From Verrucomicrobiaceae bacterium (GTDB lineage: Bacteria; Verrucomicrobiota; Verrucomicrobiia; Verrucomicrobiales; Verrucomicrobiaceae): a stretch of 64,000 nucleotides of DNA. The notes beneath the pieces are model-generated. The model did no database searches. It had not been told where the DNA came from and saw only the letters and a list, made by a program, of their open reading frames with translations. Position 1 is the first letter of the stretch, and each line of letters opens with the position of its first letter. A program made the position numbers and the translations under genes. Shown here piece by piece: positions 24,381 to 33,902 of this stretch. The stretch spans positions 1-64,000 of the forward strand of contig JAIXOU010000134.1 of assembly GCA_027486585.1 (NCBI GenBank). Direction: 5' to 3'.

Positions 24381-26456
24381 TTAGAACGTCATTTTGATGC
24401 CAGCCACAAAACCACGGCCACCGAGGGGGGCGCGGTCTTTGAGGAATGAAGTGTGTTCTCGAGCTTCGGCATCCGTCAAATTGACGCCTTTTAGATAAAC
24501 ATCGGTGGTGATGGGGCCGCGACTGAGGGTGTAGGAGATGGCTGCATTGACGAGGAAATAGCTATCTGTTGGTAACTCCGCAGCGGAGATGCGATCTTGA
24601 GGCGCTGCATAGACTCCTTCTAAGCGAATGCCCAAGGGGCCACGCTGATAGGCTAGGGCTGTGCTCAAATGAAAAGGAGGAATGCGGGGAAGGGGGGCAC
24701 CGGTAATACGGTCTCGGGCACGCACGGCGTCAGCTTTGAACTCCAGGTCCAGATTGCTTTGATCGGCTGCTGCTGGCTTATCCGTGACAGGATGCAGCAG
24801 ATGGAATGTGGTCTCTAGCTCTGCGCCCAGGAATTCAGCTTCCGTCGAGCGAAACTCCATGACAGGGAAACCTGAGCCTGGATCAACGCCACCAGTTGGA
24901 AAGAGTCCGATGAAGTTGTTGAAGTGATTGTAGTAGCCACCCACGCTGCCGGTGACCCAGCCAGTGCGCTTACGCACGTTGAGATCAATGCCAAGAGACT
25001 TCTCAGTGGACAGACCTGAGTTTCCTAACTCATAAACGCCAGTGGCGATGTGTGCCCCATTGGCAAAGAGTTCCTGGTAATTTGGGGCACGCTCAGAATA
25101 CGTCGCAGTGAGTGCGATGGCGTAGTCATCGGTAGGATTGTAGATGGCTCCGAGAGATCCGCTGAAGTTGTCAAAGGCGCGTGATTCGCCTGGGCCGAAA
25201 TTGGGGTTATCCGAGTCCTGTGACTCGACCGAGATATGGTCGTAACGTCCGCCCATTTGTAAACTTAGTGCGCCGAATTTGCGTTCTTCAAAGATAAAAG
25301 CGCTGTTTGAGGCAGTGATCACGGTTGGCAGGAAGGCCTCTTCGCCATTCGCGGAGAAATGACTGCGGTCAGACTGGAAGCCAACTACACCTTCAAATCC
25401 GGCAATCTTTTCATGCTTCACTTCGATTCGGCCATCAAAGCCTTCGTTAGTAAAGACGGTGCCGACTTCCGCTCCCTCAAATTCCGTGTGCTCATAATCA
25501 GACCAAGCAAAGCGATAGTTGATTTCTTTGATCAGAGGCAGTGGGTCAAAGAAGGCTCCACGAACATCTAGTCGGAGTTGCTCCATATCAATCGTGATGC
25601 CCTCTTCAGCAGGCGACGCATAATTGGTGTGGTAGCCGGTGAGTGAGGCTCCGATGTAGCCTTTATCCCAGATGTAACTTAGACCTCCACTCATGCCTTC
25701 AGCGCGCAGATTGCTACTAGGTAGGCGGCCTTCAGACCCTGCTTCACCGGTTTGTTTGCGGTATTCATCGGAAAGGGAATTCCCCGGGATATCCAGATCT
25801 TCTGTCGCACGAGTAAACGTTTCAAAGTGGAAGGCGACAGGACCTTTGCCGCCTTCGACCATGAGATTGGCGCTGTAGCCATGATCAACCGAAGAATAGC
25901 TGCTGCCAAGACTGCCGCTGATTGTGTCCATGCGCTCTGTTGGGATTCGATTGTCCACCGCATTCACGACACCACCAATAGCGTTTGAACCATAGAGCAG
26001 CGTCGCTGGGCCACGCACGATTTCGATCGAAGTCAGATTCGAAACGTCAAAACTCACAGCGTGATCCACACTAGCACCCGAGGCGTCGATGGTATTGAGA
26101 CCATTCTGTAAGATGCGAATGCGATCTCCATCAAGGCCACGAATGATCGGGCGGCTAGAAACAGGTCCAAAATAACTACCACTGACGCCCGGTTGTCTTG
26201 AGAGCGTTTGTCCCAGTGTGGGTTCGAGAGATTGCTGAAGTTTCTTGCCCGTAAGCACAGAGACTGCTTGGGCCTGTTCGAACAAGGTGTGTCCAAGTGG
26301 TGCTGTAACAACGATCTCGTCCAAAACTTCCGATTTAGTCGGCGCAGGAGACTCACTGGCTTTTTTTAGAGTCGCCGTGGCCTCTTGTGCCATTAAGGGA
26401 TTCAGCAGGAAGCTTGAGAGTAAAATGGAGGCGAAGATTTTGGGTTTCATGGGCAT
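24381..26456 (-). CDS. TonB-dependent outer membrane receptor, probably for zinc
   Basis: The 691-aa product has a signal peptide, a TonB box-like segment (DEIVVTAP, about 46-53), a plug domain with LGQTLSRQPGVSG and RPIIRGLDGDRIRILQNG, and a 22-strand type barrel ending with GRGFVAGIKMTF, the final Phe typical of outer membrane proteins. Plug and barrel resemble the ZnuD group of metal receptors. It is divergent from a ZnuA-like gene with 108 bases between the starts, so the two should be co-regulated and take up zinc. A second ATG six bases inside (26450) is equally possible as start. Confidence 0.86.
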   Translation of the reverse strand: MPMKPKIFASILLSSFLLNPLMAQEATATLKKASESPAPTKSEVLDEIVVTAPLGHTLFEQAQAVSVLTGKKLQQSLEPTLGQTLSRQPGVSGSYFGPVSSRPIIRGLDGDRIRILQNGLNTIDASGASVDHAVSFDVSNLTSIEIVRGPATLLYGSNAIGGVVNAVDNRIPTERMDTISGSLGSSYSSVDHGYSANLMVEGGKGPVAFHFETFTRATEDLDIPGNSLSDEYRKQTGEAGSEGRLPSSNLRAEGMSGGLSYIWDKGYIGASLTGYHTNYASPAEEGITIDMEQLRLDVRGAFFDPLPLIKEINYRFAWSDYEHTEFEGAEVGTVFTNEGFDGRIEVKHEKIAGFEGVVGFQSDRSHFSANGEEAFLPTVITASNSAFIFEERKFGALSLQMGGRYDHISVESQDSDNPNFGPGESRAFDNFSGSLGAIYNPTDDYAIALTATYSERAPNYQELFANGAHIATGVYELGNSGLSTEKSLGIDLNVRKRTGWVTGSVGGYYNHFNNFIGLFPTGGVDPGSGFPVMEFRSTEAEFLGAELETTFHLLHPVTDKPAAADQSNLDLEFKADAVRARDRITGAPLPRIPPFHLSTALAYQRGPLGIRLEGVYAAPQDRISAAELPTDSYFLVNAAISYTLSRGPITTDVYLKGVNLTDAEAREHTSFLKDRAPLGGRGFVAGIKMTF

Positions 26457-26475
26457 GGCTCTTTAGTGCACTTTG

Positions 26476-26508
26476 ATTGCATTAGTAGTGAATGTGCAAT
26501 AATGCAAT
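26476..26508. promoter_or_regulatory. Candidate metal-repressor operator between TonB receptor and znuA
   Basis: The 108-base divergent intergenic region 26457-26564 contains the inverted repeat ATTGCATTA (26476-26484) and TAATGCAAT (26500-26508), and overlapping it TGCAATAATGCA, itself 10 of 12 symmetric. AT-rich dyads like this are typical of Fur/Zur-family repressor sites. Position between two divergent zinc-uptake genes supports a Zur-type site; no consensus for this phylum is known to me, so the assignment is inferred. Confidence 0.4.
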
Positions 26509-26564
26509 TGTTTTGCATGAAAAAATCAATCACCTGACGTATCTCTGAGTAACTTCCCTTTCCC

Positions 26565-27473
26565 ATGCCCCACCAAACTCTACGAACCTTCGCTTTCGCA
26601 GCCTGCTTAGCCCCGCTCAGCTTATGGTCGCAGCCTTTAAAAGTGGCGTCACTGCATCCACTGCTTGCTGATCTGGCAAGACAAGTCGGGGGCGATCAGG
26701 TTACGGTCATCGAGATCATGAAACCAGGCGGGGATATTCATCACTTTGAACCTGCGGCTAAAGATCTGGCGGCGATGCGCGGGGCTCGTCTTGTTCTCGC
26801 TTCGGGTAAGGAGCTGGAAAGCTATCTACCCAAGCTGCGTGATAGCCTTGGCACTGGTATTCAGATCATTGAAGTGGGGGAAAAGATCCCCTCCATCCCA
26901 TCGACCTGCAATCACGACCACGAAGGGGAATCAGCGGAGGAGCATCATCATGGAGCTGATCCACATTGGTGGCACAGTGCCGAGAACATGAAGCGAGCTG
27001 CACGCAGTCTAGCTGAAGCCTTTTCAGCAGCGTCTCCTGAAAACAAGGCCAGCTATGAAGCCGGAGCTAAGGCTGCATCCAAACGTTTCGGTGAGCTGAA
27101 GTCTTGGGCGCAAAAACAAATCGCCTCCATTCCAAGAGGTCAGCGTCAACTGGTGACGGCTCATGCTGCCTTTGGTTATTTCTGCAAAGAGTATGGTTTT
27201 GAGCCCCTGTCAGTCTTAGGGGTGGGTAGAGCGGATGATGTTTCGACCAAGCAAATCGCCCAGACCATCCAGACGATTCGTGAAAATAAGATCGCCGCCG
27301 TATTCCCTGAAGATCAGGCCAATCCTAAGGTGCTGGAGGAAATTGTCCGTAGCACCGGAGTGAAGATGGGAACAGCGCTGATCGCTGATGGCACGGCCAA
27401 GGAGGCGCATACCTTTGAAAGCATGTTTAGCAGCAATGTCCGCGCTATCGTGAGTGTGCTTGGGACGAAGTAA
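26565..27473 (+). CDS. znuA: Zinc ABC transporter substrate-binding protein
   Basis: A 302-aa cluster 9 solute-binding protein with signal peptide (TFAFAACLAPLSLWS). Metal ligands fit the family: GGDIHHFEP (His about 66), the His/acid-rich loop CNHDHEGE...EEHHHG (about 111-131), HWWH after it, LVTAHAAFGYF and a C-terminal Asp. The His-rich loop is characteristic of zinc-binding ZnuA rather than Mn-binding members. No ATPase or permease gene follows (the next gene is convergent two bases away), so ZnuB and ZnuC must be encoded elsewhere. Confidence 0.88.
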   Translation: MPHQTLRTFAFAACLAPLSLWSQPLKVASLHPLLADLARQVGGDQVTVIEIMKPGGDIHHFEPAAKDLAAMRGARLVLASGKELESYLPKLRDSLGTGIQIIEVGEKIPSIPSTCNHDHEGESAEEHHHGADPHWWHSAENMKRAARSLAEAFSAASPENKASYEAGAKAASKRFGELKSWAQKQIASIPRGQRQLVTAHAAFGYFCKEYGFEPLSVLGVGRADDVSTKQIAQTIQTIRENKIAAVFPEDQANPKVLEEIVRSTGVKMGTALIADGTAKEAHTFESMFSSNVRAIVSVLGTK

Positions 27474-27475
27474 AC

Positions 27476-28576
27476 TCAACCGTATTTTACAGGCATAGAC
27501 CCCTGCTGCGCAGATTTTAAACACGCATCCAATGTCTTCTGCGTTAACAGCGAGATTCGCGGCCAATGTGGATCGATCTTTTGAGAAAGAACATGCTTCG
27601 AAAAATCTTCAAGCAGCTGACTCTCCTGAGAACCTGAAGCGTTGTTGCTAGGCTCTGGAAGGGATTCAGTCTGTTGACCTGCATGCATGTCAGCTCGACA
27701 ACCATCAACGACGAAGTTGGATCGCGTGAGACTGTATTGGACTTTATCACCGGAGAAAGGAAGGACGAAGTCGGAGACCTGTAGCAAAGCGTTTTCACCA
27801 CTGACGATGGCCCACTGAGCATGAGCGGCGGTGAAGCAGCAATGGAAGCTGGCTGAGGCACCATTGGCAAAGGTGAGTGTGCCCGAGAAAGCTAAAGGCA
27901 CAGATGGTCCGTTCATCGCTGTCTCTGTCTCTGAGTGAATCCTTCCGGTCACTAGGACTGGGGATTCTTCATTCATGGCCCAGAGAGTGAAGCGCAAGCA
28001 ATACCAGCCCAAGTCACCCAGACATCCAAGTGGCTCCAGCTCTGATTGGGCGCGGATGTTCTCTTTCTGAAAGGCAGCATCAGCCTTGAAACTAAACTGT
28101 GTGGCGATGTGCCGCACGGCGCCGACCTCTTGATCCATGACTTGCCGCAGATGTTTCAAGCGTTGACCATGCATGAACATGACGCCATCCATGAATTGCA
28201 CGTGATTCTCTTCACAAGCGGCAATGATTTCGGCCACATCTTCGGCATCACAGCCTACCGGTTTTTCGACCAAGACATGTTTGCCGGCCCTTGCTGCCTT
28301 GATGACCCACTCTTTGCGCAGGCCTGTCGGGAGTGGGATGTAAACGGCATCAATATCAGCACGTGCCAGCAGGGCTTCGTAGCTCCCTATAGCCTCAGGA
28401 ACCACTTCATGCGGAGCGCTGGCTTGGCATTCGTTGATGAAGGATTCAGCTCTTTTTAGGTCACGGCTGGCGACAGCCACGAGACTGGCGTGTTCAGCAT
28501 CACGAATGGATTGCCAATTTTTCCGGGCAATGAATGCGGCACCTAAGATGCCCCAACGGCAGACGGTTTGACTCAT
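27476..28576 (-). CDS. Gfo/Idh/MocA-family oxidoreductase
   Basis: The 366-aa NAD(P)-dependent dehydrogenase begins with the Rossmann segment CRWGILGAAFIARKN, and has the family EKPVGCDAEDVAEI (K about 99, E98) and the C-terminal alpha/beta domain (LGDLGWYCLRFTLWA). Acts on sugars, inositol or related polyols in the cytoplasm; substrate cannot be told. Four bases separate its start from the next gene upstream on the same strand (the M28 peptidase), suggesting co-transcription. Confidence 0.9.
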   Translation of the reverse strand: MSQTVCRWGILGAAFIARKNWQSIRDAEHASLVAVASRDLKRAESFINECQASAPHEVVPEAIGSYEALLARADIDAVYIPLPTGLRKEWVIKAARAGKHVLVEKPVGCDAEDVAEIIAACEENHVQFMDGVMFMHGQRLKHLRQVMDQEVGAVRHIATQFSFKADAAFQKENIRAQSELEPLGCLGDLGWYCLRFTLWAMNEESPVLVTGRIHSETETAMNGPSVPLAFSGTLTFANGASASFHCCFTAAHAQWAIVSGENALLQVSDFVLPFSGDKVQYSLTRSNFVVDGCRADMHAGQQTESLPEPSNNASGSQESQLLEDFSKHVLSQKIDPHWPRISLLTQKTLDACLKSAQQGSMPVKYG

Positions 28577-28579
28577 GAT

Positions 28580-31495
28580 TTATTCGCGTGATCCAGGGGT
28601 GATTTTAAGTTCCACGGATTTGCCGTCTCTCAGCACTGTGATGGTCGTTTCCTTACCGATTTTCAGTTCGCCCATGAGACTGGTGTAATCATAGATGTTG
28701 AGCACATCCTTACCGCCTAGTTTAACAATGACGTCTCCGCCTTTAAGACCTGCTTTGCCCGCTGGACCAATGGCGGATACGCCACTGAGCTTCACCCCTT
28801 TGATGTCGCCTTGGGCATAGTCAGGGATGGTGCCAAGATAGGCTCTCATGCCTCCGCGAGTGTTCTGGTTTTTCGGGGCCTCCATGGCCACATACTCAGG
28901 ATTCGTGTCAGAGACAGCGATGCCTCGTGCCAGTAAACCCATCAGTTTCGTGATCTTGGCAGCATTTTCGTAGTCGATCTTTTCCGCTGTGTCACTCGGC
29001 ATGTGATAGTCCGCATGACTGCCAGTGAAGGCATTCAAAGTGGGGATGCCGCGCAGATAAAATGTGGTGCTGTCAGTTGGCAAATGGGCATCATTTTGAG
29101 TGGTGATCGGCAGACCGATGGGAGCGTTACGCTTTTCGATTTCCTTGGGCCACCAGCTGCTAGAGCCAACACCTTGGAGCACCAGAGTCTTTTGAAATCG
29201 GCCGATCATGTCCATATTTAGGCAGGCTGCAAACATGCCTGTGAGTTTACCATTGGGATCACCACGGAACATTTTGGCCAGTGACTCCACATAGTGATTG
29301 CTGCCTAGCAGTCCGAGTTCTTCACCTGACCATGCAGCAAAGATGACATCTCTTGTCATCTTGATTTTCCCCTGCTTTTTTTGGTCGGCTAGCCATTGAG
29401 CGATCTCGATCACGCCAGCAACTCCGCTCGCGTTGTCATCAGCTCCATGGTGGATACGGTCCAGTTCATCTCCCTTGGCCCGTGAATTACTTCCACCCTT
29501 GCTGCCTAAATGATCCACGTGAGCACAGACAATCAATGGTGCGACATGTGGATCAGGTTTATCCTTCGCGGGCAAGACACCCAGCACATTGCGTCCCACT
29601 TTTTTCTCCTGTTTGATATCGATCACCGCGCTCAGCTTCAATCCTGTGCACTCAATACCGCCCATGAGATCGCCTGTATCCAGCTTGTCTTGTAGCTCTT
29701 TGAGGCTCTTACCAGCACTTTTCAGCAGGCGATCGGCCACAGCATCCGTCATGCTGATGGCGGCGATTCCAGAGCTGGCCAACGAAGCATCAAAAGCCAT
29801 GGGCACCAGTTGTTCGACGACCTTGCTATTGGGTCCACTGGCAATGATCAAGCCACGCGCTCCTTTCTGGCGAGCCACCAGCGCTTTGTGCCGCAGGCTT
29901 GCATAACGAGTTAGTTCATTGCGCCGATCCTGATTCATGCCTTCCGGTAAATAGCGCAGCACGAGCACCCATTTATCTTTCACCTCGAGATGCGCGTAGC
30001 TGCTGTAGGGATCCAGTTTTTTACCGTCTTTATCCGTGGCCTCATCAGGGGTTTCCACGCCATAGCCGGCAAAGACAATGCCGCTTTCAGCGACTTTTCC
30101 CAACTGTGAGAAGGACAATGGACGCCAATCTTTATCAGCCATTAAAGCTTCACCTTGCAGGGTTAAACGGTTGCCATCTCCAAGGGCCACACCTGCGGTG
30201 AATTCAAAGGGTTCAAACCAGCCTTCATCACCATACTCTTGAAGACCCAGTCCTTTGAAAACATCAGCGACATATTGGGTGGCCAGCTTTTCTCCCGGAG
30301 TGCCAGTCAGGCGACCGTCAAGCTGATCGCTTGCGAGATAGGTGACATGTTGACGAAGATCCGCAGGATTGATATCTGCCTTTGTCACAGCCACATCAGG
30401 AGCCGGTGAGATCTTGGTTTCCTTCGCGGTTGTCACAAGACCCAAGGCAGCTCGCGCATGATCATGATCCCAATCAGCCATGAAGATTTGGCTTTGTGTA
30501 TTGGCTGTGCGACCACTGGTCCAGGAGAGCTTTTTGCCGTCTGGCGTGAAGACCGGCAGCCCATCAAAGCCATCCGTCGTGGTGACGCGCACAGGCTCAT
30601 GCTTGCCAGCAGTATCGACGATGTAGAGCTCAAAGTTGGCAAAGCCATTCAAGTTGGTCGTAAAGATCAGATACTCACCACTGGGATGAAAGTAAGGTGC
30701 CCAACTCATCGCGCCGAGCTTGGTGGCAGCCTTGGCATCACTGCCGTCGGTCTTCATGGTCCAGATCTCGGCCACATCCCCCTTTGGTGTGAATCTGCGC
30801 CAGCAAATCTGCTGACCATCCGCGCTAAAGAAGGGGCCGCCATCGTAGCCAGGTGTTTTCGTGAGTTGCTTCACGTTTGATCCATCGGCATCGCTGAGAT
30901 AGATCTCCATGAAATACTGTTTATCGATTTTTAACCGCTCACTGTCTTCAGGGCTTAGGTCCTTTTCATAAGCCGAGCGATTGCTGGCAAAGACCAGTTT
31001 CTTGCCATCTGGGGACCAGCCGCCTTCTGCGTCGTAGCCGCGGGTCTGAGTCAGGTTTTTCAGGGACTTATCCATCAGGCTGTATTCCCAGATATCGTAA
31101 TGCTCATCATAGTCCCAAGAGTATTTTCGCACACGGCTGGTCTCCCGTTCCTTGTATTCTGCGTTTTGTAGGTCCTTTGAGTTGGGATCAGTGTGCGTGC
31201 TGGCAAAGAGCACCCGTTTGCCATCGGGGTGAATCCAAGCGCAGGTCGTTTTCCCCATGCCTGGAGAGATCCGCTCCTGATCGCCTGTCTCCAAGTCCAT
31301 GAGGTAAATTTGATAAAACGGATTTCCAGGCTCGCGCTCAGACTGAAAGATCATCTTTGTTCCATCCGCATTAAAATACCCTTCTCCAGCCCGTCTTCCC
31401 TCAAAGGTCAGTTGGCGGATATTCGTTAAATAATCCGCTTCCGTTTGGGCAAGCGCAGCGGTGGTGGTCAGGCAAAGAAAAGCAAAGAGTCGCAT
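28580..31495 (-). CDS. TolB-like propeller, M28 aminopeptidase and PDZ fusion
   Basis: The 971-aa exported protein has a signal peptide (MRLFAFLCLTTTAALA), about six WD40/TolB blades (repeated W/SPDGKKL and D-G-S motifs, residues 30-345), a protease-associated region, an M28 di-zinc peptidase domain with AHVDHLG, GADDNASG, WSGEELGLLGS and NMDMIGR (about 660-790), and a C-terminal PDZ domain (about 880-970, GKAGLKGGDVIVKLGGKDV). All zinc ligands for an active aminopeptidase are present. Likely degrades peptides in the periplasm. ATG 31495 is preferred to a GTG nine bases upstream because of the signal peptide. Confidence 0.9.
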   Translation of the reverse strand: MRLFAFLCLTTTAALAQTEADYLTNIRQLTFEGRRAGEGYFNADGTKMIFQSEREPGNPFYQIYLMDLETGDQERISPGMGKTTCAWIHPDGKRVLFASTHTDPNSKDLQNAEYKERETSRVRKYSWDYDEHYDIWEYSLMDKSLKNLTQTRGYDAEGGWSPDGKKLVFASNRSAYEKDLSPEDSERLKIDKQYFMEIYLSDADGSNVKQLTKTPGYDGGPFFSADGQQICWRRFTPKGDVAEIWTMKTDGSDAKAATKLGAMSWAPYFHPSGEYLIFTTNLNGFANFELYIVDTAGKHEPVRVTTTDGFDGLPVFTPDGKKLSWTSGRTANTQSQIFMADWDHDHARAALGLVTTAKETKISPAPDVAVTKADINPADLRQHVTYLASDQLDGRLTGTPGEKLATQYVADVFKGLGLQEYGDEGWFEPFEFTAGVALGDGNRLTLQGEALMADKDWRPLSFSQLGKVAESGIVFAGYGVETPDEATDKDGKKLDPYSSYAHLEVKDKWVLVLRYLPEGMNQDRRNELTRYASLRHKALVARQKGARGLIIASGPNSKVVEQLVPMAFDASLASSGIAAISMTDAVADRLLKSAGKSLKELQDKLDTGDLMGGIECTGLKLSAVIDIKQEKKVGRNVLGVLPAKDKPDPHVAPLIVCAHVDHLGSKGGSNSRAKGDELDRIHHGADDNASGVAGVIEIAQWLADQKKQGKIKMTRDVIFAAWSGEELGLLGSNHYVESLAKMFRGDPNGKLTGMFAACLNMDMIGRFQKTLVLQGVGSSSWWPKEIEKRNAPIGLPITTQNDAHLPTDSTTFYLRGIPTLNAFTGSHADYHMPSDTAEKIDYENAAKITKLMGLLARGIAVSDTNPEYVAMEAPKNQNTRGGMRAYLGTIPDYAQGDIKGVKLSGVSAIGPAGKAGLKGGDVIVKLGGKDVLNIYDYTSLMGELKIGKETTITVLRDGKSVELKITPGSRE

Positions 31496-31578
31496 GGAGA
31501 TCACAAAACATACGCAGCAAGAAGGAACTTGCAGTCAAGAGTCTCAGACAAAAACGGAATCTCGGTTATGCGTTCAAC

Positions 31579-33126
31579 CTACTTTTGAATGAAGCTGCCG
31601 CGATGTTCGTCACGCAGGAGATTTTTTTGGACTTTGCCCATGGTGTTTCGGGGGAGTTCCTTCACGACCACGACTTTCTTGGGCACCTTGAAGTTGGCAA
31701 TTTTGGTTTTGAGAAAGCTTTGAATGGCGAAGGTATCGAGAACGGCTCCTGCTTTTGCCACAACAACAGCGACGCCCACTTCGCCGAAATCGGGATGTGG
31801 CACGCCGACGACGGCGCTTTCTTCGACACCGGCTATGTCGTCGATAAAGCCTTCGATCTCCTTGGGATAGACGTTAAAACCGCCAGAGATGATGAGGTCC
31901 TTTCCGCGGCCAACGATGGAGACGTAATCGTCAGGCACCTGCACTCCAGCGGCTTCACCGCCGAGTCGGCCCATGTCTCCTGTGCGGAACCAGCCGTCCG
32001 TGGTGAACTCTTCTTTGGTCTTGTCGGGCATTTCCCAGTAGCCTTTGAAGATGTTCGGGCCTTTGACTTCGATCAGGCCAATCTCGCCAACTTTGCAGGG
32101 CTGACCATCTTCACCCGTGATGCGGATGGAGACGCCTGGCAAGGGCTTGCCGACAGTGCCTCCGAAACGGGTGCCATCCTGCTGGTGGTAAGGATTGGAG
32201 GCTAACATGCCGGTCTCGCTCATGCCGTAGCGCTCGAGAATCGTGTGACCTGTGCGTTCTTTGAATTCCAAAAAGGTTTCCAATAGCAGTGGTGCCGAGC
32301 CTGAGACAAAGAGGCGGATGGTCCGGCAGACTTCTTGGGTGAAGGCAGTCTCTGTAAGAAGTCGTACATAAAACGTCGGCACGCCCATCATGATCGTGGC
32401 CTTGGGCAGGCAACGCAGGGCGGCTTTGGCATCAAACTTGGATAGCCAGATCATTTTGGCACCTGCCAGCATGGCCCCATTGACTCCAACAAACAGGCCG
32501 TGAATGTGGAAAATAGGCAGCATGTGAAGCAGGACATCATCGCTCCTCCAACCCCAGTAGTGGCGCAGTGTGCTGGCATTTGAACTCAGATTGCCGTGAC
32601 TGAGCATGGCCCCTTTACTGCGGCCAGTGGTGCCTGAGGTGTAGAGAATGGAGGCAAGGGCATCATCGCTCACCGCAACCGTTGTAAACTGCCCATCAAA
32701 GCCAGCGGAAGCCTGCATGAGCGAGCCTGTGCCATCTTCATCCAACGTCACCACATGGGCCACGTGATTGGCTGAAGCAATGGGTGTGATCCAGTCGAGA
32801 TTCTTGCTGGGACAGACCACCACGGAAGGCTTGGCATTGCCAAAGAAATAGTCCAGCTCAGCATCCCGATAGGCGGTGTTCAGCGGCAGAAACACCATGC
32901 CGGCACGAAGGCTGGCCAAGTAGAGCATGAGTCCCTCTGGCGATTTTTCAATCGGGGCTGCAACGCGGGAGCCTAGCGGAAGTTCCAAGGAGGCTAGCCA
33001 CTGAGCCATGCGCGCAGCTCCGCTTTCGATTTCGCCCCAAGAACGATCTCGGCCATCAGGGATCTCTAGACAGATGCTGTCGCGGTTTTCTGGAAAGCTG
33101 GCTTCGAGTAGGGAATATAGATTCAT
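31579..33126 (-). CDS. matB: Malonate--CoA ligase (MatB-like)
   Basis: The 515-aa ANL-superfamily enzyme activates malonate to malonyl-CoA with ATP. It has the P-loop YTSGTTGRSKG (162-172), ERYGMSETGM, GWFRTGDMG and the C-terminal catalytic lysine in NTMGKVQKN (K498). The N-terminal stretch with VAAPIEKS, LPLNTAYRDAELDYF and the LERYGM region follow MatB closely, more than general fatty acyl-CoA ligases. Its ATG overlaps the madM stop by four bases, so it is the third gene of a malonate operon. No malonyl-CoA decarboxylase is nearby. Confidence 0.88.
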   Translation of the reverse strand: MNLYSLLEASFPENRDSICLEIPDGRDRSWGEIESGAARMAQWLASLELPLGSRVAAPIEKSPEGLMLYLASLRAGMVFLPLNTAYRDAELDYFFGNAKPSVVVCPSKNLDWITPIASANHVAHVVTLDEDGTGSLMQASAGFDGQFTTVAVSDDALASILYTSGTTGRSKGAMLSHGNLSSNASTLRHYWGWRSDDVLLHMLPIFHIHGLFVGVNGAMLAGAKMIWLSKFDAKAALRCLPKATIMMGVPTFYVRLLTETAFTQEVCRTIRLFVSGSAPLLLETFLEFKERTGHTILERYGMSETGMLASNPYHQQDGTRFGGTVGKPLPGVSIRITGEDGQPCKVGEIGLIEVKGPNIFKGYWEMPDKTKEEFTTDGWFRTGDMGRLGGEAAGVQVPDDYVSIVGRGKDLIISGGFNVYPKEIEGFIDDIAGVEESAVVGVPHPDFGEVGVAVVVAKAGAVLDTFAIQSFLKTKIANFKVPKKVVVVKELPRNTMGKVQKNLLRDEHRGSFIQK

Positions 33127-33899
33127 GCTGGAATAATCAATTTCACAATAAAGAACACCACTGATGGGCCAAGTAAGCAGCCCAGGCCTGTGTAAAATGT
33201 AGCTGTCATGGCACCATAGGGGACGAGCTTGGGATCAGTGGCTGCCAGACCTGCCATGACACCGCTATTGGTTCCCATCAGACCGCCAAAGATCATGGCC
33301 GCGCGTGGATTGTCTAGCCCGATGGATTTGGCTAAAAAGGGTGTCAAAGTCATGACGAGAATCGCTTTCACTAGACCAGCGGCGACGCTCAGTGCTACGA
33401 CGTCGGAGCTGGCTCCGAGGCCTGCGCCGGTGACTGGACCGACGATGTAAGTCGCAGCACCGCCACCAATCGTGGTGATGCTGACTGCATCCCGGTAACC
33501 AAAAGCATAGGCTACAGCGCCACCCACAGCAAAAGAGACAAAGATGCCAGTAAAAAGGGACAGGACTCCCATGAGGCCGCCTTCACGCAGTTCCGTCATG
33601 CGCACGCCAAAAGCGGTGGCGACGATGGCCAGATCCCGCAGCATGGCACCGCCCATCAGGCCCATGCCCGAAAGCATTGGCACATCAGCGATGCCTTGTT
33701 TGCCACCCGTGAAGATACCGCCAATGTAAGCTAAGATAAGGCCGATTAAAATGGCGATGGCAGAGCCATGGATGCGACCTTTCGTGACGTGTTCAGATAG
33801 CGTGTAAGAGATCCACATGGTCACGCCGACAACGGCAAAAGCCGTCACGAGTGAATAACTGGTGAGGACTTTTTCGACTGGCAAAAGCAGGTCTATCAT
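33123..33899 (-). CDS. madM: Malonate transporter subunit MadM
   Basis: The 258-aa integral membrane protein has about eight hydrophobic helices and the MadM-typical segments GMGLMGGAMLRDLAIVATAFGV, TTIGGGAATYIVGPVTGAGLG and IFGGLMGTNSGVMAGLAATDPKLVPYG. With MadL it forms a sodium-dependent malonate importer. Three bases separate it from madL and it overlaps matB by four bases. Confidence 0.92.
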   Translation of the reverse strand: MIDLLLPVEKVLTSYSLVTAFAVVGVTMWISYTLSEHVTKGRIHGSAIAILIGLILAYIGGIFTGGKQGIADVPMLSGMGLMGGAMLRDLAIVATAFGVRMTELREGGLMGVLSLFTGIFVSFAVGGAVAYAFGYRDAVSITTIGGGAATYIVGPVTGAGLGASSDVVALSVAAGLVKAILVMTLTPFLAKSIGLDNPRAAMIFGGLMGTNSGVMAGLAATDPKLVPYGAMTATFYTGLGCLLGPSVVFFIVKLIIPA

Positions 33900-33902
33900 T
33901 GT

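Noticed and set aside
26565-27473. Complete zinc ABC transporter operon
   Set aside because: Only the substrate-binding gene is present; the downstream gene is a convergent oxidoreductase.
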